This document shows, piece after piece, positions 41,452 through 49,466 of a stretch of DNA of 64,000 bases; within the stretch, counting starts at the first letter, position 1, and every line of letters begins with the position of its first letter. Origin of the DNA: Actinomadura luzonensis. GTDB taxonomy: Bacteria > Actinomycetota > Actinomycetes > Streptosporangiales > Streptosporangiaceae. The notes beneath the pieces are model-generated. The model did not search any database and was not told the DNA's origin. It saw only the letters and a list, made by a program, of their open reading frames with translations. The translations under genes were made by a program, and so were the position numbers. The DNA is taken from the NCBI RefSeq assembly GCF_022664455.2, contig NZ_JAKRKC020000003.1:806001-870000 (forward strand). The letters are read 5' to 3'.

Positions 41452-44400
41452 CTATTGGGCGGCTAGTTGGGCGATCTGTTCCGCGTTGAGCACGCCGTCG
41501 TAGGTGCGGACGTCGTCCACCGTGCCCGGCCAGTAACCGGTCAGGACGCCCCCGGCCTTGGTCCGGCCCAGCTGCACCGGGCCGGTGGCGTTCCACTTGC
41601 TGGTGTGGGCGGCGACCGTCGTGGCCGACAGCCGGCCGTTGACGTAGATGCGGATCTGGCCGGCCAGCGGGTCGTACACGCCGGCCACGTGCGCCCACTC
41701 CAGGGGGTTGGCGAGGGAGTCGGAGCGGGTGCGCACGAGCGTCGCGGTGTCGGTGTCGTCGGCGGCCATCCCGAACACCCAGCGCTGCTGCGCGGTGTCG
41801 TAGCCGAGCTGGAACCCGGCCGCCCGGCTGCCGGTCTGCGCCACCGCCGAGACGTCCTTCGCCGGCAGGTAGTCGAGCTGCGTCCACAGGGCGACCGTGA
41901 AGCCGTTGGCGGTCGAGACGGCGGGCTTGCTCGTCTGGGCGGCGCCGGTGACGCCGTCGAGCGCGAGCGCGCCGTCCAGCCAGCCGGAGGTCCAGGTGGC
42001 GGCGCCGGCCAGGGTGGCGGGCGTGGCCCGGCCGGAGGAGTCGGCGGCGGTGGTGCCCGTCTCCTCGTCCAGCGTCCAGTGCCCGACCAGCGTCGAGGCG
42101 CTGTTGATCAGGTCGGCGATCTCGTCGGCGAACATCGCCCGGCCGTAGACCCGCACGTCGTCCACGTCGCCGGGCCAGAACTCGGCCGCCGCCCCGGCGG
42201 CCTTGCCGCGGCCGACGGTGAGCGGGCCGGTGGCGTTCCACGGCTGGCCGAAGGCGACCGAGGACTCCAGGCGGCCGTTGACGTAGAGCGAGAGCTGCCC
42301 GGTCGCCGTGTCGTGGACGCCGGTCAGGTGGGTCCACTCGTTCAGGCGGGGCGCGGCGGCCGACAGGGCCCGGGTGACCGCGGCGCCGTCGGCGTCGGCG
42401 GCGGTGCGGGTGAACGCCCAGCGGTCGTCGGACTTGGAGTACTGCAGGGCGAACGCGCCGGTCCTGCCGCCCTCCTGGGTGACCACGGTGGCGGTGCCCG
42501 CGTTGGAGGTCAGGCGGGCCCAGGCGGAGACGGTGAGGTTGCGGGTGGTGTCGGCGACCGGGCCGGCGGTCTGGGCGTAGGCGTTGGCCAGCTTCAGCGC
42601 CGAGCCGGTGCGGCCGCTGGTCCACGCGGCCCCGTACAGGGTGGCCGGGTGGGCGTTCGCGGCGTCGCCGGCCGTGCCGCCCTGGCCCTCGTCCAGCGGC
42701 CAGTGGCCGGCCGGGGCGCTGCCGGGATTGACGTTGAAGACGTACGTGCGGATCGGGCCGAGCTGTCCCGCGCGGTCCTTGCTGCGCACCGCCAGCACGT
42801 TGGGGCCGTCGTGGCGCGGGGTGAGCCGGATCGTGGCGCTGCCGTCCGCGCCGGGCGCGACCGCGGTGGCCGGGTTGGTGTCGAGGCCGTACAGGTAGGA
42901 GGCCACGTCGGTGACGCCGTTCGGGGCGAAGGTGAACGTGCCGGCCAGGCCGAGGCCGTCGCTCCAGGTGTCCTCGGGGTACTGCGGGGAGCTCACCTCG
43001 GGCTCGCGGCCGGGCGCGGTGGCGTCGACCGTGGCCTCACACCAGGGGCTCCAGGCGCTGGTGGCCTTGCCGTCCTCGCCGCGCACCCGCCAGCGGACCA
43101 GCGCGCCGTCGGCGTACAGGGTCGCCGGGACCGTCGCGGAGAAGGCGATGCCGGAGGAGCCGGTGGCGGTGACGTACTCGCCGGTCTTGACGCCGTCGGC
43201 GTTGTACCACTCGAAGCGGCCCTTGACCGAGTTGTCGGCGTCCTTGAGCTTGGCCCACAGCTTCGGGGTGGCGGTGCTGATCACCGGCCGGTCGTCGCCG
43301 GAGACGCACGGGCCGCCCGGGTCCGACCAGACGTCGGCGGCGACCGGGTCGGCCGGGATGGAGTTGTACTCGATGACCGCGGTCGGGTTGTTCTTGAACT
43401 TCTTCCACGCGTACACGTCGGTCTCGCTGGTGGCGCGCAAGCCGACGGTCATCGAGTTCCACTTCTTGGCGGCGGCGTCGGCGGCCCAGGAGGTGATGTC
43501 GAACTCGACGCCGCCGGGCATGCACGAGGTGCCCCAGCCCTTGGCCACGTTCACCGTGCTCAGCAGCCTGGTCCAGGTCGGCTGCTTGTTCCAGGTGGTG
43601 CTGGAGCTGATCGCGCCGGTGCCCCACGCCTCGACCTTACGGGCGCTGCACGAGTACGACCACGTCTCGTACGTCCGGAGCGTCGCCTTGATGATTTGCT
43701 TGCCGTGGATGGTCGAGCCGGTCGCCATCTGGAAGAACGAGCGGTTCTTCTGCGACTCGACGTGGCCCACCCGGGCGACGTCGCTGGAGTTGAGGTAGTT
43801 GGAGTTGGGCCAGTTGCTCCAGACCGCGGTCCAGGAGCCGCGGGCGGCCGAGAAGTACGGGTCGAGGTAGACGGGGAAGCGCGTCCCCGGGTCCGTCATC
43901 ATCGCGCGGTCGGGCTTGAGCCGCAGGTCGCGGCCCTTCAGCGTGACGCCCATCGTGGCCTCGCGGGCCTCCGGCGAGCGTCCTTCCTTGAGGGCCCGGG
44001 GGCTGGTCATGCCCTGGGAGTCCCACATCTTCGGCGTGGGGGCGAGGAACAGGTCGCCGCCCGCCTCGTCCACGGCCCGCAGGTTGCCGGCGGCGTCGGT
44101 CTTCACCGACAGGCCCTCGGCGGCCAGCGGGTAGCTCAGCTCGGTGAGTGCGGCGGCCGCGGCCCGCGTCTTGACCACGAGCAGGTGGGAGAAGCCGTCC
44201 ACGTCGGCGGTGACCTGGAGGTCGACGCCGGGCATGACCTCGGCGTAGGTCGCGGTGTCGCCGTTCAGCGTGGGCTTGGGCAGGGCGCCCGTCCAGCCCA
44301 GCTCCATGGACTTGCCGCCGCGCGCCAGGCGGGCCAGCGGGCCGCTGCCGCCGCCGGAGAAGGTGACGTCCACCGCGGCGGCGACCGGCTCGACCGCGCC

Positions 44401-44748
44401 GTCCGGGCGCAGGCGGAGCGTGGTGTCCACCGGCACCCAGCGGCCGTCCCTGCGGACCTGGATCGGGCGGACGTGCTGCTCCAGGACGAACGTGCCGTCG
44501 GGCTTGGCGAAGACCTGGCGGGTCTCGCCGCGCAGCGACTCGATCTCGACGGTCCGGTTCTCGCGCCTGGCCAGCAGCGACGCCTGCCGTTCGGCGCTCG
44601 CCCGGCCGGCTTGGCCGGCCTGCTCCGGCGGCGTCGCGGCATGCGCCGCCGGAGGGGTCTCGGCCACGGCGGCCGGCGCCGGGGTCAGCGCCGTCACCGC
44701 CATCGGAAACGCCATCGCCGCCGCACTCAGTAAACGTACGACCCGCAT
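41452..44748 (-). CDS. Secreted protein with DNRLRE-type and two LamG domains, TTA codon 6
   Basis: 1098 residues from an ATG after GAGGACAG. A signal peptide (1-30) precedes an N-terminal region (VFAKPDGTFVLEQHVRPIQV) of the kind found in RHS-partner proteins. A DNRLRE-like domain follows (residues about 300-450: GSWTAVWSNWPNSNYLNSS, with ARVGHV and RSFFQM), then fibronectin-like segments. Two LamG/concanavalin-like jelly-roll domains end the protein (GHWPLDEGQGG and GHWTLDEETGTT starts, each with VDDVRVYGR or VDDVRTYDG ends). It is predicted to be extracellular and carbohydrate- or protein-binding. It lies immediately upstream of the RHS gene on the same strand. Codon 6 is TTA. Confidence 0.9.
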   Translation of the reverse strand: MRVVRLLSAAAMAFPMAVTALTPAPAAVAETPPAAHAATPPEQAGQAGRASAERQASLLARRENRTVEIESLRGETRQVFAKPDGTFVLEQHVRPIQVRRDGRWVPVDTTLRLRPDGAVEPVAAAVDVTFSGGGSGPLARLARGGKSMELGWTGALPKPTLNGDTATYAEVMPGVDLQVTADVDGFSHLLVVKTRAAAAALTELSYPLAAEGLSVKTDAAGNLRAVDEAGGDLFLAPTPKMWDSQGMTSPRALKEGRSPEAREATMGVTLKGRDLRLKPDRAMMTDPGTRFPVYLDPYFSAARGSWTAVWSNWPNSNYLNSSDVARVGHVESQKNRSFFQMATGSTIHGKQIIKATLRTYETWSYSCSARKVEAWGTGAISSSTTWNKQPTWTRLLSTVNVAKGWGTSCMPGGVEFDITSWAADAAAKKWNSMTVGLRATSETDVYAWKKFKNNPTAVIEYNSIPADPVAADVWSDPGGPCVSGDDRPVISTATPKLWAKLKDADNSVKGRFEWYNADGVKTGEYVTATGSSGIAFSATVPATLYADGALVRWRVRGEDGKATSAWSPWCEATVDATAPGREPEVSSPQYPEDTWSDGLGLAGTFTFAPNGVTDVASYLYGLDTNPATAVAPGADGSATIRLTPRHDGPNVLAVRSKDRAGQLGPIRTYVFNVNPGSAPAGHWPLDEGQGGTAGDAANAHPATLYGAAWTSGRTGSALKLANAYAQTAGPVADTTRNLTVSAWARLTSNAGTATVVTQEGGRTGAFALQYSKSDDRWAFTRTAADADGAAVTRALSAAAPRLNEWTHLTGVHDTATGQLSLYVNGRLESSVAFGQPWNATGPLTVGRGKAAGAAAEFWPGDVDDVRVYGRAMFADEIADLINSASTLVGHWTLDEETGTTAADSSGRATPATLAGAATWTSGWLDGALALDGVTGAAQTSKPAVSTANGFTVALWTQLDYLPAKDVSAVAQTGSRAAGFQLGYDTAQQRWVFGMAADDTDTATLVRTRSDSLANPLEWAHVAGVYDPLAGQIRIYVNGRLSATTVAAHTSKWNATGPVQLGRTKAGGVLTGYWPGTVDDVRTYDGVLNAEQIAQLAAQ

Positions 44749-44918
44749 CTGTCCTCGCCCATGCTGAGCAGGTGTTACGCACGGAACGGAGGCCGTCCGG
44801 CGTCTCCACGATCTTCGGTTGACGTCCGGATTCTCACCTTGTGTCAGCGCACAGGTCCAGAGTTCTGCTCATTCTGCTCAAAAAACTTTCAGAGCCGACA
44901 GAAATGTGCAAATTATCG

Positions 44919-45623
44919 TCATACCTCGGTCGGCAGCGGGTATGCCTCCGGGTTCACCCGTTTGACGATCTCGTCCAGCGCGATCCGCACGTACGGCTCC
45001 CCCACCCACAGGTGCTTGGCCCCGTCGACGCCGACGACCTCGGCCTGCGGCACCCGGGCGAAGCGCCGGCGCGCCTCCTCCGGCCGCAGGTAGTCGTCGA
45101 ACTCCGGCACCAGCGCGGTCAGCGGCCGGCCGAAGGACGCCCACGCGTCGAGATCGGCGTCGGTGGCCCTGTGCAGCGGCGGCGAGAGCAGGACCGCGCC
45201 CTCCACCAGCGGGTCGTGCGCCCACTTGAGCGCCAGCTCGGTGCCGAACGACCAGCCGACCACCCACACGTGCGGCAGGTCGTGGAACTCGGCGTACTCG
45301 AGCGCGGCCGCCACGTCGAAGCGCTCGCCCTCGCCCCCGTCGAACGCCCCCTCGGAGGTGCCGCGCTCCGACGACGTGCCGCGGGTGTTGAAGCGCAGCA
45401 CCGCGAGGCCGGCGAGGGCGGGCAGCCGGTTGGCGGCCTTCTTGTAGACGTGGCTGTCCATGAACCCGCCGTGGGTCGGCAGCGGGTGCAGGGTCACCAG
45501 CGTCGCGACCGGGGGGCGGTCGAGCGGCTGGGCCAGCTCGCCGACCAGGGTCAGGCCGTCGGCCGTGTGCAGCTCGATCGGCTCCCGCCGGGCCGGCAGC
45601 ACGGTCGCCGCGCGAATCTCCAC
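44919..45623 (-). CDS. Alpha/beta hydrolase (dienelactone hydrolase-like)
   Basis: About 234 residues. The GTG at 45623 is 7 nt after AAGGGA; the TTG at 45626 is the alternative. The fold contains TLVTLHPLPTHGGFMDSHV near the N-terminus, RFNTRGTSSERGTSEG, a nucleophile elbow VVGWSFGTELAL (Ser), and GAKHLWVGEP with the catalytic His. This resembles the YjfP/CC3/TIP30-like small alpha/beta hydrolases of unknown substrate. It starts about 10 nt after the zinc-ribbon gene and should be co-transcribed with it. Confidence 0.85.
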   Translation of the reverse strand: MEIRAATVLPARREPIELHTADGLTLVGELAQPLDRPPVATLVTLHPLPTHGGFMDSHVYKKAANRLPALAGLAVLRFNTRGTSSERGTSEGAFDGGEGERFDVAAALEYAEFHDLPHVWVVGWSFGTELALKWAHDPLVEGAVLLSPPLHRATDADLDAWASFGRPLTALVPEFDDYLRPEEARRRFARVPQAEVVGVDGAKHLWVGEPYVRIALDEIVKRVNPEAYPLPTEV

Positions 45624-45635
45624 CAATGGTTCCCT

Positions 45636-45926
45636 TCAGTAACGGCTGCGGCCGGGGCCGCGGTCGAGCCTCTTGCGCCAGCAGGGCTGGTGCCAGTGCC
45701 GGCGTTCCTCGTCGCCGCCGGACCAGGCGGGCCAGGCCACCAGGTGCGGCTGGCCGCGGCGGATCTCCTGGTCGCACCCGGGGCAGCGGTAGTCCTTGGT
45801 CGAGGAGGCGCCGGTGAGCAGCCGGACCTTCCACTCGCCGTCCGGCCACTCCTCCACCTTGTCCAGGCCGGTCGGGAAGCCGAAAGGGCGGGAGGACTCC
45901 TTGCGGCGGGCCCGTCGCGGGCTCAT
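45636..45926 (-). CDS. Small zinc-ribbon-like protein
   Basis: 96 residues from an ATG preceded (12 nt) by GGAGG. It has a basic N-terminus (MSPRRARRKES), a central KVRLLTGASSTKDYRCPGCDQEI, and then HLVAWPAW and RRHWHQPCWRK. CPGC with the later His/Cys cluster (HWHQPC) would form one zinc site. Similar short proteins adjoin nucS in other actinomycetes, from memory. It diverges from nucS across 68 nt and is followed closely by the hydrolase gene. Role unknown; nucleic-acid binding is possible. Confidence 0.7.
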   Translation of the reverse strand: MSPRRARRKESSRPFGFPTGLDKVEEWPDGEWKVRLLTGASSTKDYRCPGCDQEIRRGQPHLVAWPAWSGGDEERRHWHQPCWRKRLDRGPGRSRY

Positions 45927-45994
45927 CCCGTGCTGCCTCCAGACCCTTGGAACACCATGCGTCCAGTTTTCCAGAGCCGATAAGGTGGGTCGTC

Positions 45995-46657
45995 ATGCGG
46001 CTGGTCATCGCGCGATGCAGCGTGGATTACGTAGGAAGGCTCACGGCGCACCTGCCGATGGCCCCGAGGCTCGTGCTCATCAAGGCGGACGGCAGCGTGA
46101 GCATCCACGCCGACGACCGCGCGTTCAAGCCGCTCAACTGGATGAACCCGCCGTGCAAGCTCAAGGAGGACGGCGAGACCTGGACGGTCACCCACGGCAA
46201 GACCGGCGAGAAGCTGGTCCTGACGATGGCCGAGATCCTCCACGACTCCAGCCACGAGCTGGGCGTCGACCCCGGGCTGATCAAGGACGGCGTGGAGGCC
46301 CACCTCCAGGAGCTGCTCGCCGAGCACATCTCGACGCTGGGCGAGGGCTACTCCCTGATCCGGCGCGAGTACATGACGGCCATCGGGCCGGTCGACATCC
46401 TGTGCCGCGACGGGATGGGCGCGACGGTGGCGGTGGAGATCAAGCGCCGCGGCGAGATCGACGGCGTCGAGCAGCTCACCCGCTACCTGGAGCTGCTCAA
46501 CCGCGACCCGCTGCTGGCCCCGGTCCGCGGCGTCTTCGCCGCGCAGGAGATCAAGCCGCAGGCGCGCGTGCTCGCCACCGACCGCGGCATCGACTGCGTC
46601 ACCCTCGACTACGACGCCCTGCGCGGCATCGAGCCGGAGAACCCCACGCTTTTCTGA
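45995..46657 (+). CDS. nucS: Mismatch-specific endonuclease NucS (EndoMS)
   Basis: 220 residues from the ATG at 45995 after AAGGTGGG. NucS replaces MutS/MutL in most actinobacteria: it cleaves both strands at G-T, G-G and T-T mismatches. The N-terminal DNA-binding/dimer domain has VLIKADGSVSIHADDRAFKP. The C-terminal PD-(D/E)xK nuclease shows Asp134 (GPVDILC), Glu148-x-Lys150 (VAVEIKRRGEID) and Gln160. The protein ends PTLF, consistent with the C-terminal beta-clamp-binding peptide. Length is close to the family norm. It appears to be monocistronic. Confidence 0.95.
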   Translation: MRLVIARCSVDYVGRLTAHLPMAPRLVLIKADGSVSIHADDRAFKPLNWMNPPCKLKEDGETWTVTHGKTGEKLVLTMAEILHDSSHELGVDPGLIKDGVEAHLQELLAEHISTLGEGYSLIRREYMTAIGPVDILCRDGMGATVAVEIKRRGEIDGVEQLTRYLELLNRDPLLAPVRGVFAAQEIKPQARVLATDRGIDCVTLDYDALRGIEPENPTLF

Positions 46658-46705
46658 TCCTTCACCCGGTGCCCCCGGCCCCCGCGTGAGCGCGCGCCCG
46701 GCCTA

Positions 46706-46721
46706 GTAAGCGGTGGCTTAC
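46706..46721. promoter_or_regulatory. Operator candidate upstream of the aldehyde dehydrogenase
   Basis: GTAAGCGGTGGCTTAC has 6-bp perfect arms around GGTG and lies 17 nt before the ATG. It could be bound by the TetR encoded downstream (inference). Confidence 0.45.
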
Positions 46722-46738
46722 CGGTTTATCGTGACGCC

Positions 46739-48208
46739 ATGACCACGACCTTCGATTCGCTCAACCCGGCCACCGGCGAGGTGGTCGGCAGTCACCCCAA
46801 ACAGGGCCCCGAAGCCGTGCGCGCGGCCGTCGGGCGGGCCGACGAGGCCGCCGCCTGGTGGGCCGGGCTGGGGCACGCCGAGCGGCGCCGCCGCCTGCTC
46901 GACTACAAGGCGGTCATCACCCGCGACCTGCGCGGGCTGGCCCGGCTGGTGCACGAGGAGACGGGCAAGCCGGTCGGCGACGCCACGCTGGAGATCGTGC
47001 TGGCGATCACCCATGTCGACTGGGCCGCCCGCAACGCCCAGAAGGTGCTGGGCCGCCGCCGGGTGGCGACCGGCATGATCGGGCTCAACCTATCCGCGAC
47101 GCTCGAGTACCTGCCGCTCGGCGTGGTGGGCGTCATCGGGCCGTGGAACTACCCGGTGTTCACCCCCATGGGGTCGATCGCGTACGCGCTGGCCGCCGGC
47201 AACGCCGTGGTGTTCAAGCCGAGCGAGTTCACCCCCGGCGTCGGGGTGCGGCTGGCGGAGCTGTTCGCCGAGGCGGTGCCCGAGCAGCCGGTGTTCCAGG
47301 CGGTGACCGGGCTCGGCGAGACGGGGGCGGCGCTGGCCGCCGACCCGCGCGTGCGCAAGATCGCCTTCACCGGCTCGACCGCCACCGCCAAGCGCGTCAT
47401 GGCCGCCTGCGCCGAGAACCTCACGCCGATCGTCGCCGAGTGCGGCGGCAAGGACGCCTTCATCGTGGACGCCGACGCCGACCTCCGCGCCGCCGCCGAC
47501 GCCTGCCTGTGGGGCGCGATGTCCAACGCCGGGCAGACGTGCGTGGGCGTCGAGCGGGTCTACGTCGTGGACGCGGTCTATGAAAGTTTCATGCGCGAGC
47601 TGTCGGAGCGGGCGGCCGGCGTGCGGGCCGGCGAGGACTACGGGCCGATCACCATGCCCGGCCAGGTCGAGGTGATCAAGCGGCACATCGACGACGCGGC
47701 CAAGGCGGGCCGGGTCGTCACCGGCGGCCCCGGCGCGGTGCGCCCGCCGTTCGTCGACCCGGTCATCGTCGAGGACGTGCCCGAAGACTCCCCCGCCGTG
47801 CGCGAGGAGACCTTCGGCCCGACGATCACCGTCCGCCGCACCCGCGACGCGCAGGAGGCGCTGGAGCTGGCCAACGCGTCGGCGTACGGGCTGGGTGGCA
47901 CCATCTTCTCGCGCGACGCGCGCCGGGCGAGCGAGCTGGCCCGGCTCATGCGGTCCGGCATGACGGCGATCAACTCGGTCATCTCGTTCGCCGGGGTGCC
48001 GGCCCTGCCGTTCGGCGGCGTCGGCGACTCAGGCTTCGGACGCATCCACGGCGCGGACGGCCTGCGCGAGTTCGCCAGGCCGAAGGCCATCTCGCGGCAG
48101 CGTTTCGCGATGCCGGGGATGAACCTGACATCGTTCTCACGCGGCCCCGACGAGCTTGAGCGGCTGATCAGGCTTGTCACGTTCTTGCACGGGCGACGTA
48201 AAAGATAA
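46739..48208 (+). CDS. NAD(P)-dependent aldehyde dehydrogenase
   Basis: 489 residues. It oxidises an aldehyde to the acid in the cytoplasm. Visible are the cofactor and substrate segments VVGVIGPWNYPVFTPM, KPSEFTPGVG and FTGSTATAKRVM, the general-base Glu in IVAECGGKDAFI, and the nucleophile Cys in SNAGQTCVGVERV. The C-terminal LPFGGVGDSGFGRIHG completes the fold. The C-terminal extension of about 25 residues beyond the usual end (FSRGPDELERLIRLVTF) is typical of the coniferyl-aldehyde/succinylglutamate-like branch. It is followed by a TetR gene on the same strand, its probable regulator. Substrate unknown. Confidence 0.93.
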   Translation: MTTTFDSLNPATGEVVGSHPKQGPEAVRAAVGRADEAAAWWAGLGHAERRRRLLDYKAVITRDLRGLARLVHEETGKPVGDATLEIVLAITHVDWAARNAQKVLGRRRVATGMIGLNLSATLEYLPLGVVGVIGPWNYPVFTPMGSIAYALAAGNAVVFKPSEFTPGVGVRLAELFAEAVPEQPVFQAVTGLGETGAALAADPRVRKIAFTGSTATAKRVMAACAENLTPIVAECGGKDAFIVDADADLRAAADACLWGAMSNAGQTCVGVERVYVVDAVYESFMRELSERAAGVRAGEDYGPITMPGQVEVIKRHIDDAAKAGRVVTGGPGAVRPPFVDPVIVEDVPEDSPAVREETFGPTITVRRTRDAQEALELANASAYGLGGTIFSRDARRASELARLMRSGMTAINSVISFAGVPALPFGGVGDSGFGRIHGADGLREFARPKAISRQRFAMPGMNLTSFSRGPDELERLIRLVTFLHGRRKR

Positions 48209-48228
48209 TCTTCTTGCCCTTTCCCTTA

Positions 48229-48241
48229 ACGGATCATCCGT
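48229..48241. promoter_or_regulatory. Palindrome upstream of the TetR gene
   Basis: ACGGATCATCCGT is a perfect 13-bp palindrome with central C, 21 nt after the aldehyde dehydrogenase stop and about 48 nt before the TetR start. Candidate autoregulatory site. Confidence 0.45.
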
Positions 48242-48289
48242 CCATAATTGTGTGCTCTGGGGGCCACGATCATGTTGGACGGGTGGATT

Positions 48290-48904
48290 GTGAACCGGTC
48301 TTACCGGGGAATGTCGGCTGAGCAAAGGCTGGCGGACAGACGGGAGCGGCTGATGACAGCCGCGTACACGCTATACGCGAAGCCGGGTTTCGCGGCGACG
48401 ACCATCGAAAGGTTGTGCTCGGAGGCGCGGATCTCCAACCGCGCCTTCTACGAATGTTTCGGTGGCCGCGAGGAGCTGCTTCAGGCGCTGCACGAGCGCT
48501 GCGTGGAGGAAAGCCTCGGCGTCGTGTCCAAAGCGTTACAGGATGCGCCTAACACCCTTGATGGACGGGTCAAGGCAGGCATTCGTGCCTATATCGAGTT
48601 CGCCACGGCCGACTGGCGCCGGGCGCGCATCATGCACGTTGAGGTGCGCAGATCAGGAGATGTCCTGACAATGTCGCGCCAGCGGGCCGTGGATGCCTTC
48701 GCCCGGATCATCCAAGACGCCTCCTCCGATTTCCCGCAGGAGCCGCACCTGAATCGGCGCTTGCTGGCACTCGGCGTCATTGGGGCGTTACAGGAGTTGC
48801 TCATCGAATGGCTGCTGTCGGAGACGCAGCCGGAGATCGACGAACTCGTGGCGGCCGCCGTGCACATCTTCATGAGGAGTCTCGGCGGCCCGGCGACGGC
48901 CTGA
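48290..48904 (+). CDS. TetR family regulator with two TTA codons and lowered GC
   Basis: 204 residues from the GTG at 48290 (VNRSYRGMSAEQRLADRRER), just after GGACGGGTGG. ATG 48272 is an alternative. The helix-turn-helix is YAKPGFAATTIERLCSEARISNRAFYECF, given here as residues 32-60. The C-terminal domain (RRARIMHVEVRRSGDVL) resembles several fatty-acid or xenobiotic TetR proteins. In-frame TTA codons occur at 48536 and 48788. Its GC content, about 55-62% by eye, is well below its neighbours, which suggests acquisition by transfer. It probably controls the adjacent aldehyde dehydrogenase. Confidence 0.88.
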   Translation: MNRSYRGMSAEQRLADRRERLMTAAYTLYAKPGFAATTIERLCSEARISNRAFYECFGGREELLQALHERCVEESLGVVSKALQDAPNTLDGRVKAGIRAYIEFATADWRRARIMHVEVRRSGDVLTMSRQRAVDAFARIIQDASSDFPQEPHLNRRLLALGVIGALQELLIEWLLSETQPEIDELVAAAVHIFMRSLGGPATA

Positions 48905-49011
48905 AGCAAGTGCGACACCTCGTCCATCTGACGATAAATCAGCATTCGCCGCGCTATTCCATGGCATACGCGGCGGATGCGCGCCGGCCGTAATCTAGAT
49001 TTTGTCTAAGT

Positions 49012-49050
49012 CGGGAAAGAGCGGGCGGCGGCTCATCGCCGCCCGTCCCG
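49012..49050. terminator. Bidirectional terminator between TetR and STAS genes
   Basis: GGGCGGCG (49023-49030) pairs with CGCCGCCC (49037-49044) around GCTCAT. Outer CGGGA/TCCCG arms extend the stem. It sits between convergent genes. Confidence 0.75.
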
Positions 49051-49070
49051 ATAAGCCCTCAGGCCGCGCA

Positions 49071-49388
49071 TCAGGCCACAGCGGCCGCCGGGACCTCCAC
49101 GTGCAGCACCCGGTTCAGCCGGGTCACCGCGAGGATCCGCATGATCCGCGGGGGCACCCCCCGGAGGACGAGGCGGCGCTCGGCGTCCATCGCCCGCCGA
49201 TGCGCGCCCACGAGCACGCCGAGACCCGTCGCGTCGATCATCTCCAGCTCGGCGAGATCGAGGATCAGGTCGCCCGCACCGGCGTCGATGGCCTCGTGCA
49301 GCCGCTCGCGCACTCCCGCCGACGTGCCGGCGTCGAGCCTGGCCCCGATCCGCACCACCTGGGCTCTCGGATTGCCTCGGACGCGCAT
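49071..49388 (-). CDS. STAS domain anti-sigma factor antagonist-like protein
   Basis: 105 residues from an ATG after GAGGAGG. The SpoIIAA-like fold shows VVRIGARLDAGTSAGVRERL, LILDLAELEMIDATGLGVLV and RLVLRGVPPRIMRIL. In classical antagonists the phosphorylated serine lies in DSSGLG; here it is DATGLG, so that serine is alanine and only a Thr remains. It may therefore act constitutively or be controlled through Thr. No anti-sigma kinase (RsbW/SpoIIAB type) or sigma factor is adjacent. Cytoplasmic. Confidence 0.88.
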   Translation of the reverse strand: MRVRGNPRAQVVRIGARLDAGTSAGVRERLHEAIDAGAGDLILDLAELEMIDATGLGVLVGAHRRAMDAERRLVLRGVPPRIMRILAVTRLNRVLHVEVPAAAVA

Positions 49389-49466
49389 GCCACCTCCTCA
49401 GTCACGCGCACAGCCGGTCGTGCCTCTGCGCGGTCACGCGCGAGACGGACCTCCTGCATGTCACCT

